DNA of 64,000 bases, from NCBI GenBank assembly GCA_025093985.1, contig JACAAK010000010.1:1902168-1966167 (forward strand), written 5' to 3'. Of this stretch, positions 48,809 to 62,029 are shown piece by piece. The notes under the pieces were generated by a model. The model was given only the letters and a program-made list of their open reading frames with translations. It made no database searches and was not told where the DNA came from. The translations under genes and the position numbers were made by a program. Source of the DNA: Calvatia gigantea. Its lineage: Eukaryota; Basidiomycota; Agaricomycetes; Agaricales; Lycoperdaceae. Position 1 is the stretch's first letter; the number at the start of each line of letters is the position of its first letter.

Positions 48809-51800
48809 CTAAATCAATACTTCGACCAATAAACCACTCACTTCTTCCTCCTCGTCTTCAGAGTCGGGCCCAAGTATTGAGTCATCCTCCAAGGAGCTCA
48901 GCGACGACGGCGTACTGGGCGCTGGGGCGAGCGGTTCGAGAAGCTCACTAATATCCCTATCCAAAGCCCCCTCATCTTCCCCCTCGTCTTCTGCCTTCAC
49001 CTTGCGGGATTTACTGATGTAAACCGTGTTCGTTATTATGGGCGGTAATAGCGGGTCAAGAGTACCTACGTCTTCGAAGGAGGAGCTTTCTTGTTTCTGG
49101 GTGTTTCTTCGTGATTCTCATCCTCACTATCGGTGATGACGATTGGTTGAGTGGGTATCTTGCCAGTCCTGGTTATTCGGCTCTGATGAGAAATGCTTGC
49201 ACATCTCTAAATACGGAATGACGTACGCGGCACGTTTGGGCATTACCCTGGTCTTGACGGCTGGTTGCGGAGTGCCAGATTCCTCTTCCTCGGATTCGTC
49301 ATCTGAACCTGAGACCCGTCTCCTCCTGACGAAAAGACCATCTTAGGATATCATCCCGGGACCTGCTGAAAGCGACTCACTTTTTAGCTTTTGGCTTATC
49401 ACGTCTGCTCTCAGAGGATTGTGTTGCGTCAGTGGCCGTACTAGCGACGCTCGTTGACCGCCTGTCGAATTTCGTCAATATCTTATCGCAAACATTCATC
49501 AAGAGAAAGCGTGGCAGACCTCTTCCTTCCTCGTTTCCTCGGCTCAGGATCAATAAGCTCGCCATCGTCCTCGGGGATGATGTCATCTAAGAACTCAAAT
49601 AGGTCTTGCAGTTCTTCTAGTTTTCGAAGCTCTTCTTCCTTAAGCTCGAGTTGCTTCTCAAACTTCTTGGATATCAATGTATCGAATTTGGACAGTGCAT
49701 TCCGACTTGTAGTATCTTTCAATGGGCGACGCTAAACTTCCAGTGAGTTGCTGAATAGGAGGCAGCAAAAAAAACCCACCGCCATAACAGCGTCTATGTA
49801 CAACTTCAACCGCCGGATAAGTTCATCGTCTACAACATCTGGGATGTACAATTTAGAGAACGCCTGACAGAAGACTTTCTTGTCGTCCCCTGCACAGATT
49901 GTCAGCCATCGTTTCTCCAGCTGGAAACAAAACCCCCTACTAGTCAAAGTCAAAATTCGGTTTCAGGAACTCCTTCAGGATCTCGACCGCGAGCTTAATG
50001 TGGAGAGACTCATTCTCTTGGATCTCTTTCTCATTTGCGAGTCCATTGGCGAGGCTAACGGATGACAACCGGGCCTTCAGTATTCCTGTCTAGGATCGGT
50101 GGACAAAGAAACATACATAGTGGTATTCAGCCGAGTGGGATCCGTTAGATCCACGAAGAGGTTAACAATCTGCGAGGGCGCCGTTATCTCTTCACCTTCC
50201 TCCAAGTCGGCTCGCAGTTTCTTCATTTCTGAAAACATGCGGAGGAAAATCTGGAGAGGATACATTCAGCTTCTGGGGTAGACAATGCAGAACTGCGAGA
50301 AGACTGACGTCCATGATGTTCCTCTGGTTGGTGACAGAGGAGCAACTGTACACAGGGAAGAAGGAAGTCAAACATTGTCGCAATTCTTGATTCCCAAACG
50401 TCGCTGGTGAAAGGTATGCGAGCATCAAGTTGGCTACGGACTGCTCAGTACCTGCTCAGATTAGGTATCACTTTCCAAGATCAAAAGTCTTACATTAATA
50501 TCGCGCGCGACCCCAGCAAGAACGAGCTTGGAAACTCCGAGGCATATTGTCGCAAGCACCTTCGGATCACGCTCTTCACGCAACCTCCTCAGGAGGAAGT
50601 CGTCTGTAATTTCTGTGACCTAATTCGATGTTAGACACCTAAGGATGTTGAAGAAACATGTCTTATGAATTCACCTTTTGAGGCACGGATCTCGCAAAGG
50701 CCAAATCGTGCACCATAAGCATGTCAAAGATAATCTTATACAATGTCGGCTTCATTTTGTCGGGAGAACTGAGGGTCTGACTCTTAAAGAAGTCAACTGA
50801 GTTCAGAGCTCGTTTCTGCGGACGGGCACGTTAAGAATGAAGTAATCCGAGGGGGACGCTCGTACCCTAGCAATCGAACAACAAAGCCCCAAGCTAATAA
50901 ACGCCTTCTCGCGAACGTGAGCGTCTTTAATATGAATCGAGGGTACGATCAGGTCGCGCATGAGTCCCTCAAGCGTGGAGTTCTCTTCAAAGGTCTGGTC
51001 CAAATAGTCAGAAAATACCAGTATCGCTTACGGGGGGACTCACGCTATTGACTCGCTCCAGCATGGCAATAGAAAGCACCAAGCAACGGGAGTCAACCTC
51101 GAGCGCACGCTTCTTCTCTGCTTCAGTTTTCTCTCGTGGTGGTGGGCGTGGCTTGGGCGTAGCAACTGGAGTCTCAGCGAAGCTCGCCTCGGGATCATTC
51201 TAAAAAAGCGGTGCCATTAGTGTTTGACCATTGGAGCCGTAGGAATAACTCACGACAGGCTCTTCGGGTTCGTCCGTAAATGGATCCCTCAGGTCAGAAA
51301 TCATTTCAACCACAAGCCGGATGAGGTCTTTCTCGCCCGTGGTGAGTTTCCTGAGTACGTCTAGACAAAATCCAACTAAAGACTCAGGAAGGGTCTCCTT
51401 TGACGCCATTTCACCTAAGCGCCATTTCGTCAGGGTGGAACACTGAAGCGAAGCCAGACCTACTCACGGACGAGAGGAAACATAACACGTCTCCCGATCT
51501 CATCACTATAGTCCAAGTTGATAGCCGTCTTGAGCATTTCCGCGAGGATCGCCTCTTTATCACAAAGTTCGTCCTCCCTCTCGTGGAGTTCTGCATCATC
51601 AAATTCTCGCACCAGTTTGTCGTCCAAAAAGTTTTGGTATGCGGCAGACAGATCATTCCAGGCTTTGTGAATGATCGTGGCGAGAACAGACACTGTCGGT
51701 AGAGCTTCCTCTAACCGTTTCTCGTCCTTTACACTGATGCAATGATCGACAAATACACGAGCGAGGAATGCGCGCTCGGGGTCTAGTTTGTCCCAATATT

Positions 51801-53206
51801 TCTCTAGAGTGTACATGTAAACATGACGTGGGAAGCACGATGTAAATATTGATCACTTACTGCCAAACTCAATATTGTCAAAAATATCTGGACGCGTCGT
51901 AAACACGCTGAATAGCGCGTCCACGACGACAGTATCCTGTCCCAAATCAAAAAGTTTCAGAAGTGAGAGCACTCCATCCTCTGCTTCAGGAAGTCCCTTC
52001 GTGTTTAACGTCCTGAGCTTCGGCCTTTTTCGCGCCCGAAATATTGACAACGTCAATCCAACTTCCTATTAACGATGAAGCTGCTGCGCGAACAGATGCT
52101 TCACGGTCACCCAGACCATCTTTCACGATCTGTTCGCGTTGGGAAATGGTGAGTGCTCGAGGGTGCGTCGGCCCCATGATTTTGGAGTCGTCGCCTTGTA
52201 TTGAGTTAGGTTCCAGAACGGCAGAAATAACCACTTTGCGGATGGTGGTTTCGGTATCACGCATTCGAGCAAGAATATGTGGAATGGTATTCAGATTGAT
52301 AGATAGATTAAGAAGGACCGCACGACGGACGTCCCTTCATAGCGTATTAGCCGTCTCTAATAATAATAGAATGGGTATCAAAACTCACGACGAGGGATCA
52401 TGAGCCAAGGTGTCGAGGAGAACCTCAATCACCGACACTTCATCATTCTCGATATCTTCGTCTGTCTCAGCTGCGCAGAGTTTAGATAAAGCAACGACCG
52501 CTTGAGAGCGGACAGGCGCTTCCTTGTCCCTCACGCGACCGAGCAGTGCATTCCGGAGAGCGTTGTAAATTTCCTCGCTGAAAGATGGTTAAAGCGAGCA
52601 CCTGCATCTAAAAAGACACGTACTCAATTTCTCCAAGGTGAGAGACCATTTCCACCAACAACTGGAGCACACGATAGCGCACATTCTTGTCTTTGGCTTC
52701 GATCCCTTTCAACAAGAATCTCAAAAGTCGCGCAGTGAAGCGAGTAGCGGTCGAATCCTCGTCATCCACATCGATGGTATCTTTTCCTGCCTGTTCCTTC
52801 AGCAGCTAGATATCCATACATTAGAATCAAGACATAAGGGGGAAAACTAATCTCCACCTTTCTCATTGATGAACCTCGTGTATGCGCCAATGAATTTGAT
52901 CACCCGATCGACCGTAGTGATTCCCTTTTTGAGAGGGAGGACATGCACAAGCATACTGTGCACTATTTCTTCAAACATCCTCTCTCCGGTGAGCTTGATA
53001 CTCCGCCCGTTATTGACTGTTTCCCAGAAAGCCGCCGCATCTGAATGGATCCTGTGAAGAGCAACGCAGTTCTTTTGGTGGTTGGCCACGGAAACCTGAA
53101 CCTGCTCGAAGATTTTAGGCACTGTGGCAGAGAGGTATTCAAGGTTTGTTTGCTTGTCAGGTTGCTTGTCAGGTTGCTTGTCGGGTTGGCGAGATTTTGC
53201 CGGCAT
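48809..53206 (-). CDS. YCG1: Condensin complex subunit 3 (CAP-G/Ycg1/Cnd3 family)
   Basis: Start ATG at 53206, stop TAG at 48809-48811, many short introns. HEAT-repeat protein with the CAP-G order: N-terminal NLEYLSATVPKIFEQVQVS, helical repeats (EEIVHSMLVHVLPLKKG, VDRVIKFIGAYTRFI, VRYRVLQLLVEMVS, RVRDKEAPVRSQAVVALSKL, VRRAVLLNLSIN, RDTETTIRKVVISAVLE), then the Cnd3 C-terminal part (HVREKAFISLGLCC, DVLRKLTTGEKDLIRLVVEM). It ends in an acidic tail (SEDEEEEVSGLL). With the kleisin it grips DNA during mitotic chromosome compaction. The N-terminus has PDKQ repeats from a 12-base tandem repeat. One extra base near 51988-52000 (VKHEG/LPEAEDGV) breaks the frame in an otherwise good essential gene, again suggesting an assembly insertion. 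Confidence 0.87.
53150..53190 (+). repeat. 12-base tandem repeat in condensin N-terminus
   Basis: Three copies of TTGCTTGTCAGG (last one TTGCTTGTCGGG) on the plus strand encode Gln-Pro-Asp-Lys repeats on the minus strand. Confidence 0.85.
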
Positions 53207-54888
53207 TGCGAGGTTAAGAGAGATCGGCCTGGAAACAACAGTGTTAATGAGAAAGGACGATCAGTCGCGGTTTGCCAATGGCGCGACTGGTCATGTGACC
53301 TGTTGCATTCCTTTCTATTTTAATCCTGCCCCTTGATAGGTATATATCTCCGGTCACCACTTGCTTTGTTCCAAAGCTCTGCATGTTAGTGGAAGTAATA
53401 CTGGTTGGGACGGAGGGTGATATGCTTCGATAATCGCTAGCTTTTAATGACCCTGCCCGCGTCCCCTAGCTACGCAGGGAACCGTACTGTTCGATACGTA
53501 CACCCATTCTTCGACCTCCTTTCCCTGGTGTGCTTCGGTGGAATCCCCCGATCCACATTACCATTCACGTCCTTAGAAACATGGAACTCCTTGGTGTTTC
53601 CTTAGGTCACACCCCTGTAGCTACATCTACAAACCGGACCGTAGGATTGCGGAAGTAGATGGAATGTGGTTGCTGCCGGGCGATGTTCGCGGAGAGAATA
53701 GGGATGGTCATGGGGGATGGTTCGCAAAGGCGTGTTCGTCACCGGCTTGAAGGACTAGCGTGGCTGAATTCGTACATGACGCACTCCACACTTCGAGTTG
53801 CTTGTTCGGGGCTTGAAGCAAAGCTGCTTTAGAGATTCCTTATGGGCCTTTTGCTGCTGCTCCGATATCCCCCTGGTTTGGGGCTGTTCAATAAGGTCGT
53901 AGTTTACACTTCCATGAACCTTGACCCTGTTCCCATTACGCTTGCGTTATCCGAAACGTTAGGCCACCGGCGCAGCTCTCGCTCCCGCAAGTCAGACGGT
54001 GATATTGACCCTCCGGTTTGTATTGTGGTATGAAGTTGATGCACCAAGATTCGCCAACCCTTACGGCATTCATTCTGTGCGTATCACACTGGTCAGACTG
54101 CCCGATATCTGTCTGGACAACTCACGCGACCCTGAGCCTCCGCTCATGGTTCGATTTATTACACCAACTTACTCTCGGACTATCTGATTGGGAGTTGAGA
54201 CTTAGGAACCTAGCGTCAACCCCTTCGAAGCAGGAAGGATGGAGGTAAGTGATTGTGCTTGAGGCGGGCACACGAAGGTTTCTAGTATGTTACATTTTTT
54301 CCCGTATTGGGCATGTTGAACATTCTATATTTTGTTCAAGACTATGATACTCCATGATAAACTATTCCAAAAGTTGCTTCACGAATATCCGCGATCTTCG
54401 CTCAGTTTTAGAACGCCGCCGGACTACGACGGTCTTTTCTAGCCTCATCCCAGAAACGCCAATATCTAGTGAGTTACCAGAGGGGTTCCTGGTCTAATTA
54501 GGAGTGCTCTAGCCGCCAATTAAATTTCTCATGGTTCTACGAGAATAACCGAGTCATCCGCGCTGCTTCCTCGACCGCGACTGGCTGATCCCTCAATTGC
54601 AACTTGCGACCGCCCGCTAAAATCAAGTTATCTCCTTTTTGATAGCGTCGAGTCTCTCGGGAGTACTATCGCCGATGAGTCCGTACAATACTTCCTTACT
54701 CCTTGCTTTCAAGAATTCACCGCCCCACCCGACCACTCTAGCCTTGGACCGGCAACTAGGCTATTGATATAATCATTTTTGTGGTGTAGAATGCTCAAAA
54801 TAGCCGAGGGTGTATATATGAGAGGGAAACTTTCTGCCATAGGTCGCAGACCAATTCCGAATTTCCTCAGAACGAAGAGTCCTCAGAA
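53207..54888. other. Divergent intergenic region
   Basis: 1.7 kb between the condensin start and GH17 start. Frames at 53842-54248 lack domains and splice support. No gene recognised. The right end holds the GH17 promoter. Confidence 0.45.
54811..54822 (+). promoter_or_regulatory. TATA-like element of GH17 gene
   Basis: TGTATATATGAG lies about 70 bases upstream of the GH17 ATG, in a plausible TATA position with leader. Confidence 0.55.
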
Positions 54889-56183
54889 ATGAAACTCTCA
54901 AGCTACCTCGCCTCCTCACTCGCACTTATCTCCGGTGCCCTCGCTGCCAATAATTTTGGTGGGATCACCGTCTCCAACGCTATCGGTGGTGCTGGTACTT
55001 ACACTTGCCGTACTCAACAACAGGTTAGTCCAGTCTTTCACCCTATAAATGTATAAGGGGGGGAAACAAGAATATGCTGATTGATATAAACTACAAAGTG
55101 GAACGATATGGCCAATAATGCAAAGAAGTCGGGTTTCAAGTCGATTAGGATCCTTGGGTTCGATTGTGATGCACTCAATCTAGCTTCCAAAGCTGCCGCC
55201 AGTGCAGGATTACAGGTCCTTGCTGGTATATTCTTTGATGTAAATTTTGTTCCCTCGGCACTACTATTATCCGAGGATCCATGCTGACAATGTTATGACC
55301 TACCAGGGGACCGTTGCTGCATCAAATGGCGCTATCGAGTGAGTCGCCTGCTCAGACGACGACAAGTTTAAAATTTGATGGGATGAATGTAGCTCTCAAG
55401 TACAGCAATTTCGGAATGCCGTTAAGACCTTCGGTGCAAACCGCTATATGGGGTTGACGATCGGTAACGAGGTCAGCTCCTTCCCCATATTCCTACTGGC
55501 TTTCATGTTGACATTCGAACATAGAACGGGGACAACCCAAATAACATTATGAATAAAGTCAACCAAGTACGAAGTAAGTCACGGCCAGTGTTTCACGAAA
55601 GCCCAGCTTTAAAACTTCTGTGTAAACAGGCACTCTTAGAGGTGCAGGGATCAACACTCCCGTTTCAACTGTGCACGTGTGGGTTAACATTCGCGATCAC
55701 ACTGTGTTCTGCAATGGCGATTTCGTCGGTGCCAATGCCCAGTAATTATCCTGGTTATCAAGCCATGTTTGACCATTCTCATGAGTACACTCACAGCGCT
55801 TTCTTTGACCCCAATACCAACTCTGCTCGCGCCGGCGACTTCGTCATGCACACAGTGGTCCCTGCTCTTAAAAAAGCGTGTGCCGGCAAGAAAATTATTA
55901 TCACCGAGTGCGTCCTCAGCCTACCTAAACTGAACCCACTGGTATTGAAATTAATCTAAGGTCTGGTTGGCCCTCCCGCGGAAGTTCCCATGGACCCGCA
56001 GTGGCTTCCGTAAACGATGAACGCACAGCTTTATCGAGCCTCAACTGTGCTGCTCGTGACGATCGTTCTGTCACTGTCTTTGCGTTCGAGTATGACGATC
56101 AGGTGTGGAAAGGGAATGACAACGAGCGGAGTTTCGGCATCTTTGGCAAGCTGAATGTCAACGATGTTTTATCACGATGTTGA
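54889..56183 (+). CDS. Secreted glycoside hydrolase family 17 (beta-1,3-glucan glucosidase/transferase type)
   Basis: Eight exons in phase: 54889-55023, 55099-55239, 55307-55338, 55393-55471, 55525-55573, 55630-55741, 55797-55907, 55961-56183; 293 residues. The signal peptide (MKLSSYLASSLALISGALAA) is followed by a GH17 barrel: FGGITVSNAIGGAGTYTCRT, SIRILGFDCDALNLA, LQVLAGIFFD, the acid/base Glu in LTIGNE, AFFDPN, and the nucleophile Glu in IITESGWPSRG, which is split by an intron. Fungal GH17 enzymes remodel or degrade beta-1,3-glucan of the cell wall. It is close to minimal GH17 length with no binding module or GPI signal seen. No frame breaks. Confidence 0.92.
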
Positions 56184-56290
56184 AACCGGTGTATTGCGTA
56201 TATGTTGAACTGGGTCAACCCAGACGAGATAAATGTAAATATGATGTTTACAGGAACCAAACAGAACATCAGAAGTCGGGTTCTTGAAAC

Positions 56291-57598
56291 CTAAGCAGCC
56301 AAGTGTTGTGAAATAACATCGTTGACCCATGTCCACCTTCTCAAGAACAGCAATGAGATCGGTCTAACCCATGGATGTCAGCTTAGAACTCTTCATTACA
56401 TTACTAGGCTTACCCATAGCTTTTCCTCCCTCTTCTTCCCCTTTTCGCCAAGAACAAAGTCTGATGGTTCATGAATATCCGCTGTACTGATATACGCGCC
56501 TCTGAGTTTGCTCAAGGAACTTCCCCACCCTCAGGCAGACCAACAGCGGCCCAAACAAGCTGACGGCTACCTTCCTCGGTCTCCCGCCCAACTAATTTTT
56601 GGAAAGTCCGCATAAATGGGTTGTTATTATCCCTGAGAAGTTCTGAGTGGCAGAATCCTGGGTTAACAGTGTCAATAATGACGGGTTGATTTTTTAGGTG
56701 GTTATCGAGGGCGCGAACGAAAAATACATTGAGAACTGGTGCGAAGAGTTGGCCTTAATATAGAGGGACACAGATCTGTGAAGGACGACACACGTTTAGA
56801 ATCGAGGTAGCGGGATCCCAGAATCCTACCGGGTGATCAATTGTGTGACGACGAGTTCACTTGTGCTGACTCACTTGGGTGTACAATATTCCTTACTTCC
56901 CAAAAGTTTGAATGGGTTTGGACTACTGAAGACTTTATCCTCAATTTTTGTCCAATAATGGACATCGCTGGACACCACCACCAATCTCGGAGTTGTTTTG
57001 TACTGCTTAGCCGTCTCAATGAGACGGGGTAATATGAGAATCGTGAGTAGCGACAGTGAGAGATCGTTAACTTGTAGCCTAAACCCAAATTGACCACTAT
57101 GATTCATGGAACACGGGAACTATGAACACATACGTTTGTTCCCACCCATCTGTTGTCGACTGGTACTGCGAGCTTGCCGAGGATATGGCAGCATTCAGTA
57201 ACAGGATATCCAACCTTTCCAAATCTTTCACAGCGCGATCGACAAAAGCCTTTACGGATGCAAATTCGGCCAGATCCACCATCCAAAGCTCACCCCTGGA
57301 GTATTCGGTCGCTTCCTTCAAGCCTGTCGGTGAAGCAAAGATGTTACTAACGATCCATGATACAGACCGAAGGAACTGTCCCTACGTTGAATAGCGGCCT
57401 CCCCGTTTCTCCCGACTTCGGCATGCAAGTATCAACCTACCTAGCTTCCATTCTTGCGAAGTGTTTGATGGCTTCGAAGCCTAGGCCTGTGTTGGCACCA
57501 ACAACAATGACAGTCTTGCCCTTGAGGTCAGCATTTGCGACGGGAGGAACCGTGCTAAGTTGGTCATGTATGAAGCCGAAGGGCGATTTCTTTGCCAT
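56291..57598 (-). CDS. Short-chain dehydrogenase/reductase (retinol dehydrogenase/WWOX-like), copy 1
   Basis: ATG at 57598 (MAKKSPFGFIHDQL); stop TAG near 56291. Ordered SDR signals: cofactor motif GANTGLG, ILACRSREK, VDLAEFASVKAFVDRA, LLLNAAIS, the Ser in LVVVSSDVHYW, the catalytic YxxxK in RYLDSKLLNVFF (split by an intron), NPGFCHSELL, and a C-terminal TDLIAVLEKVD. It would reduce or oxidise a small carbonyl/alcohol with NAD(P)H; substrate unknown. Slips: an extra base near 57385 (AAACGGGGAG), one near 56535 (GTTCCTTGAGC), and two bases missing near 56325 against copy 2. It is either a broken gene or an intact gene in flawed sequence; the well-kept active site favours the latter. Confidence 0.7.
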
Positions 57599-59129
57599 GA
57601 ATTTAAGTCTCTGGAAGGGAGATTTTGTTCAGGTTTGAGGTAGACAAGAGAAGGTTTTTAGTGTTGCTTTCGAAGTTCGAAAGCCAAACCTCTTATATGT
57701 GGAACTTCAAACGACTCCTGGCCAGCCTACAAGTGGAATTGGGTGTGCCGAAATTCGTCACACACATGGCGGGAGGTGGACTTTAGGAGAGGTTAGAGAT
57801 GTAACCAATTGTCGGACACACAATGGCACGGCATGGTAACGCGTCAAGCCCACCGACGCCCAACAAGATGCGACTGTAACAGCCGATGCCCCACAAGATG
57901 CAACTGTAACCACCGACGCCCCCGATACAATACATTGGCTCAACAGCGTAACTGATTGGTATTTTTGAGATGTATAGTATTGCTGAGGGGAATGCGCGCT
58001 CTCGTACGATCCTGGATTTTGATTTATGTAGGATTTGACGAACTCAACATAGTCGGACGAGCCATGAGGTAACAGAAGATATCCAGAACCCTTCAGAGGT
58101 TGGACGTGTCCGAGCTGGGTGTTGATGCAACGAAGATATACAGATAGAAATCCATGACCACAACCGGACTCCATGAGCTGAAGAAAGGACGACGAACTAC
58201 CGTATGGCATCGTTGCACGATTCTCTAGGTATGGGGTGTATCAAGGCGGGCAGTACAAGCGAAGTTCGGACAGCCTAAACGTTGCATCTTTATGTTTCGT
58301 CCCTATTATAGCGCCAGGATGTATGTGTACGTCGGGAGTAGTGGGAGTCGTTGGGAAGGGTGGTGATCAGGAGCGCCGAGGCAGTGCAATTGGACGATCA
58401 TCGCATCAGAGCAGCAAAGGGTTCTGCCACGTCCGCCATGTTATTAGGGTGCAGTCTCTTGTCCAGAGACCATAACCCCAACCCCCAAAGCAGGAGAGAA
58501 GGGATTGAGCAAGATGAGAATAGATGCTGCGAAACCAGACTCGGCTTGGATGTGGCGTCCACCGGCCGCGTCTTATCAGATAATGGTCATGAGGCAACAC
58601 CGCACCCCCCTCATGTAGTTCGTCCCCCCTGCCGCCCATCGTGTTCTTTGTGCGGACTGCGATGCGTAACTCCCACTTCCCTTCCATGCAACTTCAACTT
58701 TAGGGTCACCAGGCACACCAATCGTCCCGAACTCTCCGAATCTCTGTGTCGGACATTTGCGGAAAACGTGGGTCAAACCACTCCCATCACTTCCCTGAAC
58801 TCGTGTCCTCAAAGTATCCTATGATAACGTTGACATCACCAAAGGCATTCTCAAGCAAGGTAAATTGCGTTACCTTCCTCAGGATCAATCCGGCACCCGA
58901 CATCTCCCCCAGCGCCGGTTGCTTATTGCCGCAACTGCGAGCGTTTTCTATCTCCATCGTTGGCATGGACAATGCATCAACGATAGTAAATCAAACACAT
59001 ATCCTACAAGCTCTGACATCTTTGGACCCCTGGTTTAGTGAGACAGCTTGGTCACAACACTAACAACATTTTTGCGGGCGTCTGTTGTATATTGGTGAAG
59101 AACAGCGAATTGACTTTGTAGATCGTCAA
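57599..59129. other. Spacer inside the SDR repeat region
   Basis: A 30-base-period direct repeat (GATGCGACTGTAACAGCCGA / GATGCAACTGTAACCACCGA) lies at about 57850-57920. Open frames at 57758-58824 on both strands overlap each other and show no known domain. Confidence 0.45.
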
Positions 59130-59333
59130 TCAAAAGGGATGAATGTTGAAGGTGGTTGCTTGCGGGATGAGTGAGTCTATGGGGAACTCCGACGTCGAAA
59201 TCTGCGCATGAATTTCTTGTCCTCTCTTGCCCATACCCACACCCATGGGATCCATAACGATCACTAGCAAGGTTACAAAGACGTTCAATGGAGCCATCAC
59301 TGCCGGCTTACACATGCCCTGCGATTTTAGCAA
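59130..59333 (-). CDS. Part of an unrecognised small membrane protein, copy 1
   Basis: The frame reads APLNVFVTLLVIVMDPMGVG (one membrane helix), then KRGQEIHAQISTSE. Upstream on the same strand, SIVDNRWNVYKGEK (near 59390) is probably an earlier exon. The same blocks recur at 61597-61930. Conservation between two copies is the only support for coding. Function unknown. Confidence 0.4.
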   Translation of the reverse strand: MLKSQGMCKPAVMAPLNVFVTLLVIVMDPMGVGMGKRGQEIHAQISTSEFPIDSLIPQATTFNIHPF

Positions 59334-60089
59334 CCGGACATCCCCAACGAATCACTGACTGCCAACAATGAGCTTTTCGCCTTTATAGACATTCCATCTA
59401 TTGTCGACGATGCTTCTGGAAATGGCAATAGCAGGGAGGATGCTGGGAGGTGGTCGAAGCAAGGCTGTGGTCGTTATCTAACAGTCCCAGTGCTAGTGCC
59501 CAGAAAACGCGTTTCTTATCTGACTATTCTTGTAACCCTTGCGCGAGTACCGCTATTTCTATTGGCGTGGCCAACCAGGCTAGCCATATTACAACACGCA
59601 TGACGGTGAGGAGGGAGACGCCCGGGCGACATTGTGCATGGACGAAAGAAGAGGTTGAGTGGGGCAGAATCAAGGTGCCCGTTTTCCTAGCCGACATCTA
59701 CCACCAAGAATTGACTCACGATCCCCGTAGGTGAACAAGAGAACCACCACGGAGGTTTTCTACCCCGCGACGGACATCTTTGACTCCAGATTAAATCGTA
59801 CGCATTTTTTCACCTACTGTATATTGAGTGGCGCTGGGAGTGCTTCACCGAATCTCGGGCACGATTTTGAACCGGGTAATTGTTAAGCTTTGTAGGGTCT
59901 GTGGGGTAGCCAGCAACTCCAGCGGTCTGCGAGCACTTAAAACAGCTGTATCGTATATAAGCCAAACTGGGTTCTATAGGTTGTATGGGAGTGAATACAG
60001 AATTTCAGAAGTTGAGTTCTTCAGGCCTAAGGCCTAAGTCGCGAAATATTGTAAAATAATATCGTTGACGCGTGCGTCCACCCTCTCAA

Positions 60090-61290
60090 GAACAGCGATG
60101 AGGTCGGTCTAACCCATGGATGTCAGCTAAGAACCCTAGGTCGCATTGCGATGCTTACCCAGAACTTTTCCTCTTCCGCTCTCCGCCGAGGACAAAGTCC
60201 GATGACTCATAAACGTTTCCACACCCGCTAAACTGACGCCTCTGTGTTTGCCCAAAGAATCTTCCTCGCCCTCAGGCAAACCGACAGCGCCCCAACAAGT
60301 TGACGGCTACCTTCCCCGGTCGGCCGTGCCAGAAGCTTCTCGAGGGCCCATACGGAAAAGCTGCCCATGTCCCTGTGAATCTCAGAGCGGCGGAGTCCTG
60401 GATAATGTCGACAATAACGGGTTAATGCTTTAAGTGGCTACTGTGAGCGGGAACGAAAAATACATTGAGAACTGGTGCAAAGAGTCAATTAATTAGACAG
60501 GGGGCGCCGGGTATGGACCTAGGACGGGTGACCCGTGCTTCCAGTCGGAATAACGAGAAATCAGAATCCTACAGAGTCATCAGTCACGCTACAGTTGCTT
60601 TACTTACTCACTCACTTCGGTGTGCAGTATGCTTTACTTCCCAAAACGTCAAATGCGTTGGAACTATTCAAAACTTTGTCCTCAACTTCCACCCAATAGT
60701 GGGCCTCACTGAACACCACCACCAATTTTGGAATTGTGTTATGCTGCTTCGCCGTCTCAAGCATAAGGGGTAGGCAGAGAATCACGAGCAGTGATAGTGA
60801 GAGATCGTTCACTTGAAGCCTGAACCCAAGTGAGTACTAAGGCAACACAGGACACGAAAATGTGAACTGTGAGACGTACGCTCGTTCCCACCCGTCTATT
60901 GTTGTCTTGTATTGCGGGCTTCCCGAATCGATGGCGGCATTCAGTAACAGAACACCCAACCTTTCCAAGTCTTTCAAAGCACGATCTACAAAGGCCTTCA
61001 CAGATGCGAATTCGGCTAAATCCACCAACCAAAGCTCGGCCTTAGAGTGCCCAGTTGCTCCCTTTAAGTCTGTTAGGAGAGCGAAGGCGTTATCAAGGGA
61101 TTCAAATTAGAGACTAAAGGAAATGTCCTCACGTTGAATGGCTGCTTCTCCTTTCTCCTGACTTCGACATGCGAGTATTGATCTATCCACATTCATTCTG
61201 GCAAAATCCTTAACTGATTCGAAGCCGAGACCTGTGTTGGCACCAACAACGATGATGTTCTTGCCCTTGAGGTTTTTCAAACGTTGTCCT
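60090..61290 (-). pseudogene. SDR copy 2, decayed
   Basis: Paralog of the SDR at 56291-57598. Kept: VVGANTGLGFES, ILACRSQEKGEAAIQ, VDLAEFASVKAFVDRALKDL, LLLNAAID, LVVVFSEAHYWVEVEDKVL, and the last exon TDLIAVLERVDARVNDIIL. Damage: no start exon (the LKGK segment is preceded by a broken IHDQL-like sequence), Ser of the active-site strand replaced (VFSEAHYW for VSSDVHYW, shift unclear), and the NPG...LRRSE region and the region after EGEE out of frame. Too many lesions for assembly error alone. Confidence 0.65.
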
Positions 61291-61596
61291 GGTCAACCCA
61301 AGTTGGTGTATAGGTGGAATCAAGTGCGCCGAGATTCGTCAGGCGTCCGGCAGGGCAGGAGGTGGAATTCCAGGAAGCCAGTTTTGCGTCGCACAGTAAG
61401 GTGACATTGACTCTCGCTGACACCTTCCATCAAATGCATCAACCCCAAATGAGAACAAATTAAACCAACCCACCAGTTATGGAGGTCCAGACCATGGGAT
61501 CTTGGTTCCGGTGGGCGGATATCATATACCGGTGAAAAGAAAAGTGTATTGACTTTATGGTTTTAGAAGAATATATGAATACTGAAAAACTGCTCA

Positions 61597-61863
61597 CTAG
61601 GGTGGGTTAAAAGCTGGAGAACTCCGACGGGTCTCCGAGGTTAAAACCTGCGCATGAATCTCTAGCCCTCTCCTATCCCTTCCTACACCCATGAAACCCA
61701 TCAGGGTCAAAAGCAAGATTCCCGCCCCAAAAGAAATGATAAAGTTCAAAGGAGCCAGCACTGCCAAATTACACACATGCTGTGGTTGAAGCAACCGAAC
61801 AACCCGAACAAGTGGACAACTAATGTGACGATGGGTTCCTCGTCTCACTTGTAGGCGTTCCAT
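61597..61863 (-). CDS. Part of an unrecognised small membrane protein, copy 2
   Basis: The frame holds APLNFIISFGAGILLLTLMG (membrane helix) and RRGLEIHAQVLTSE, matching 59130-59333. SVVDNRWNAYK lies upstream near 61850-61890. Together with the SDR it forms a repeated two-gene block. Unknown function; may be decayed. Confidence 0.35.
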   Translation of the reverse strand: MERLQVRRGTHRHISCPLVRVVRLLQPQHVCNLAVLAPLNFIISFGAGILLLTLMGFMGVGRDRRGLEIHAQVLTSETRRSSPAFNPP

Positions 61864-62029
61864 CTGTTGTCGACAACACTTCCAGCAATGGGAATAGTAG
61901 AATAGGTGCTACTAGGGAGGTCAAAGTTGGTGTTGCAAGGGCTGGGACTGTCACGATGAGCGTCATCTGATGGTGGCAGCACGATTCACAGAATACTCGG
62001 AGAGTGTATTCTTTATGCTAAATGTCCTT

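Noticed and set aside
57850..57920. Possible CRISPR-like or array structure
   Set aside because: Only two imperfect copies of about 30 bases without spacers, in a eukaryote.
57758..58824. Overlapping open frames of 150 codons (-) and 157 codons (+)
   Set aside because: Low-complexity and repeat-derived; no domain, splice site or paralog supports either strand.
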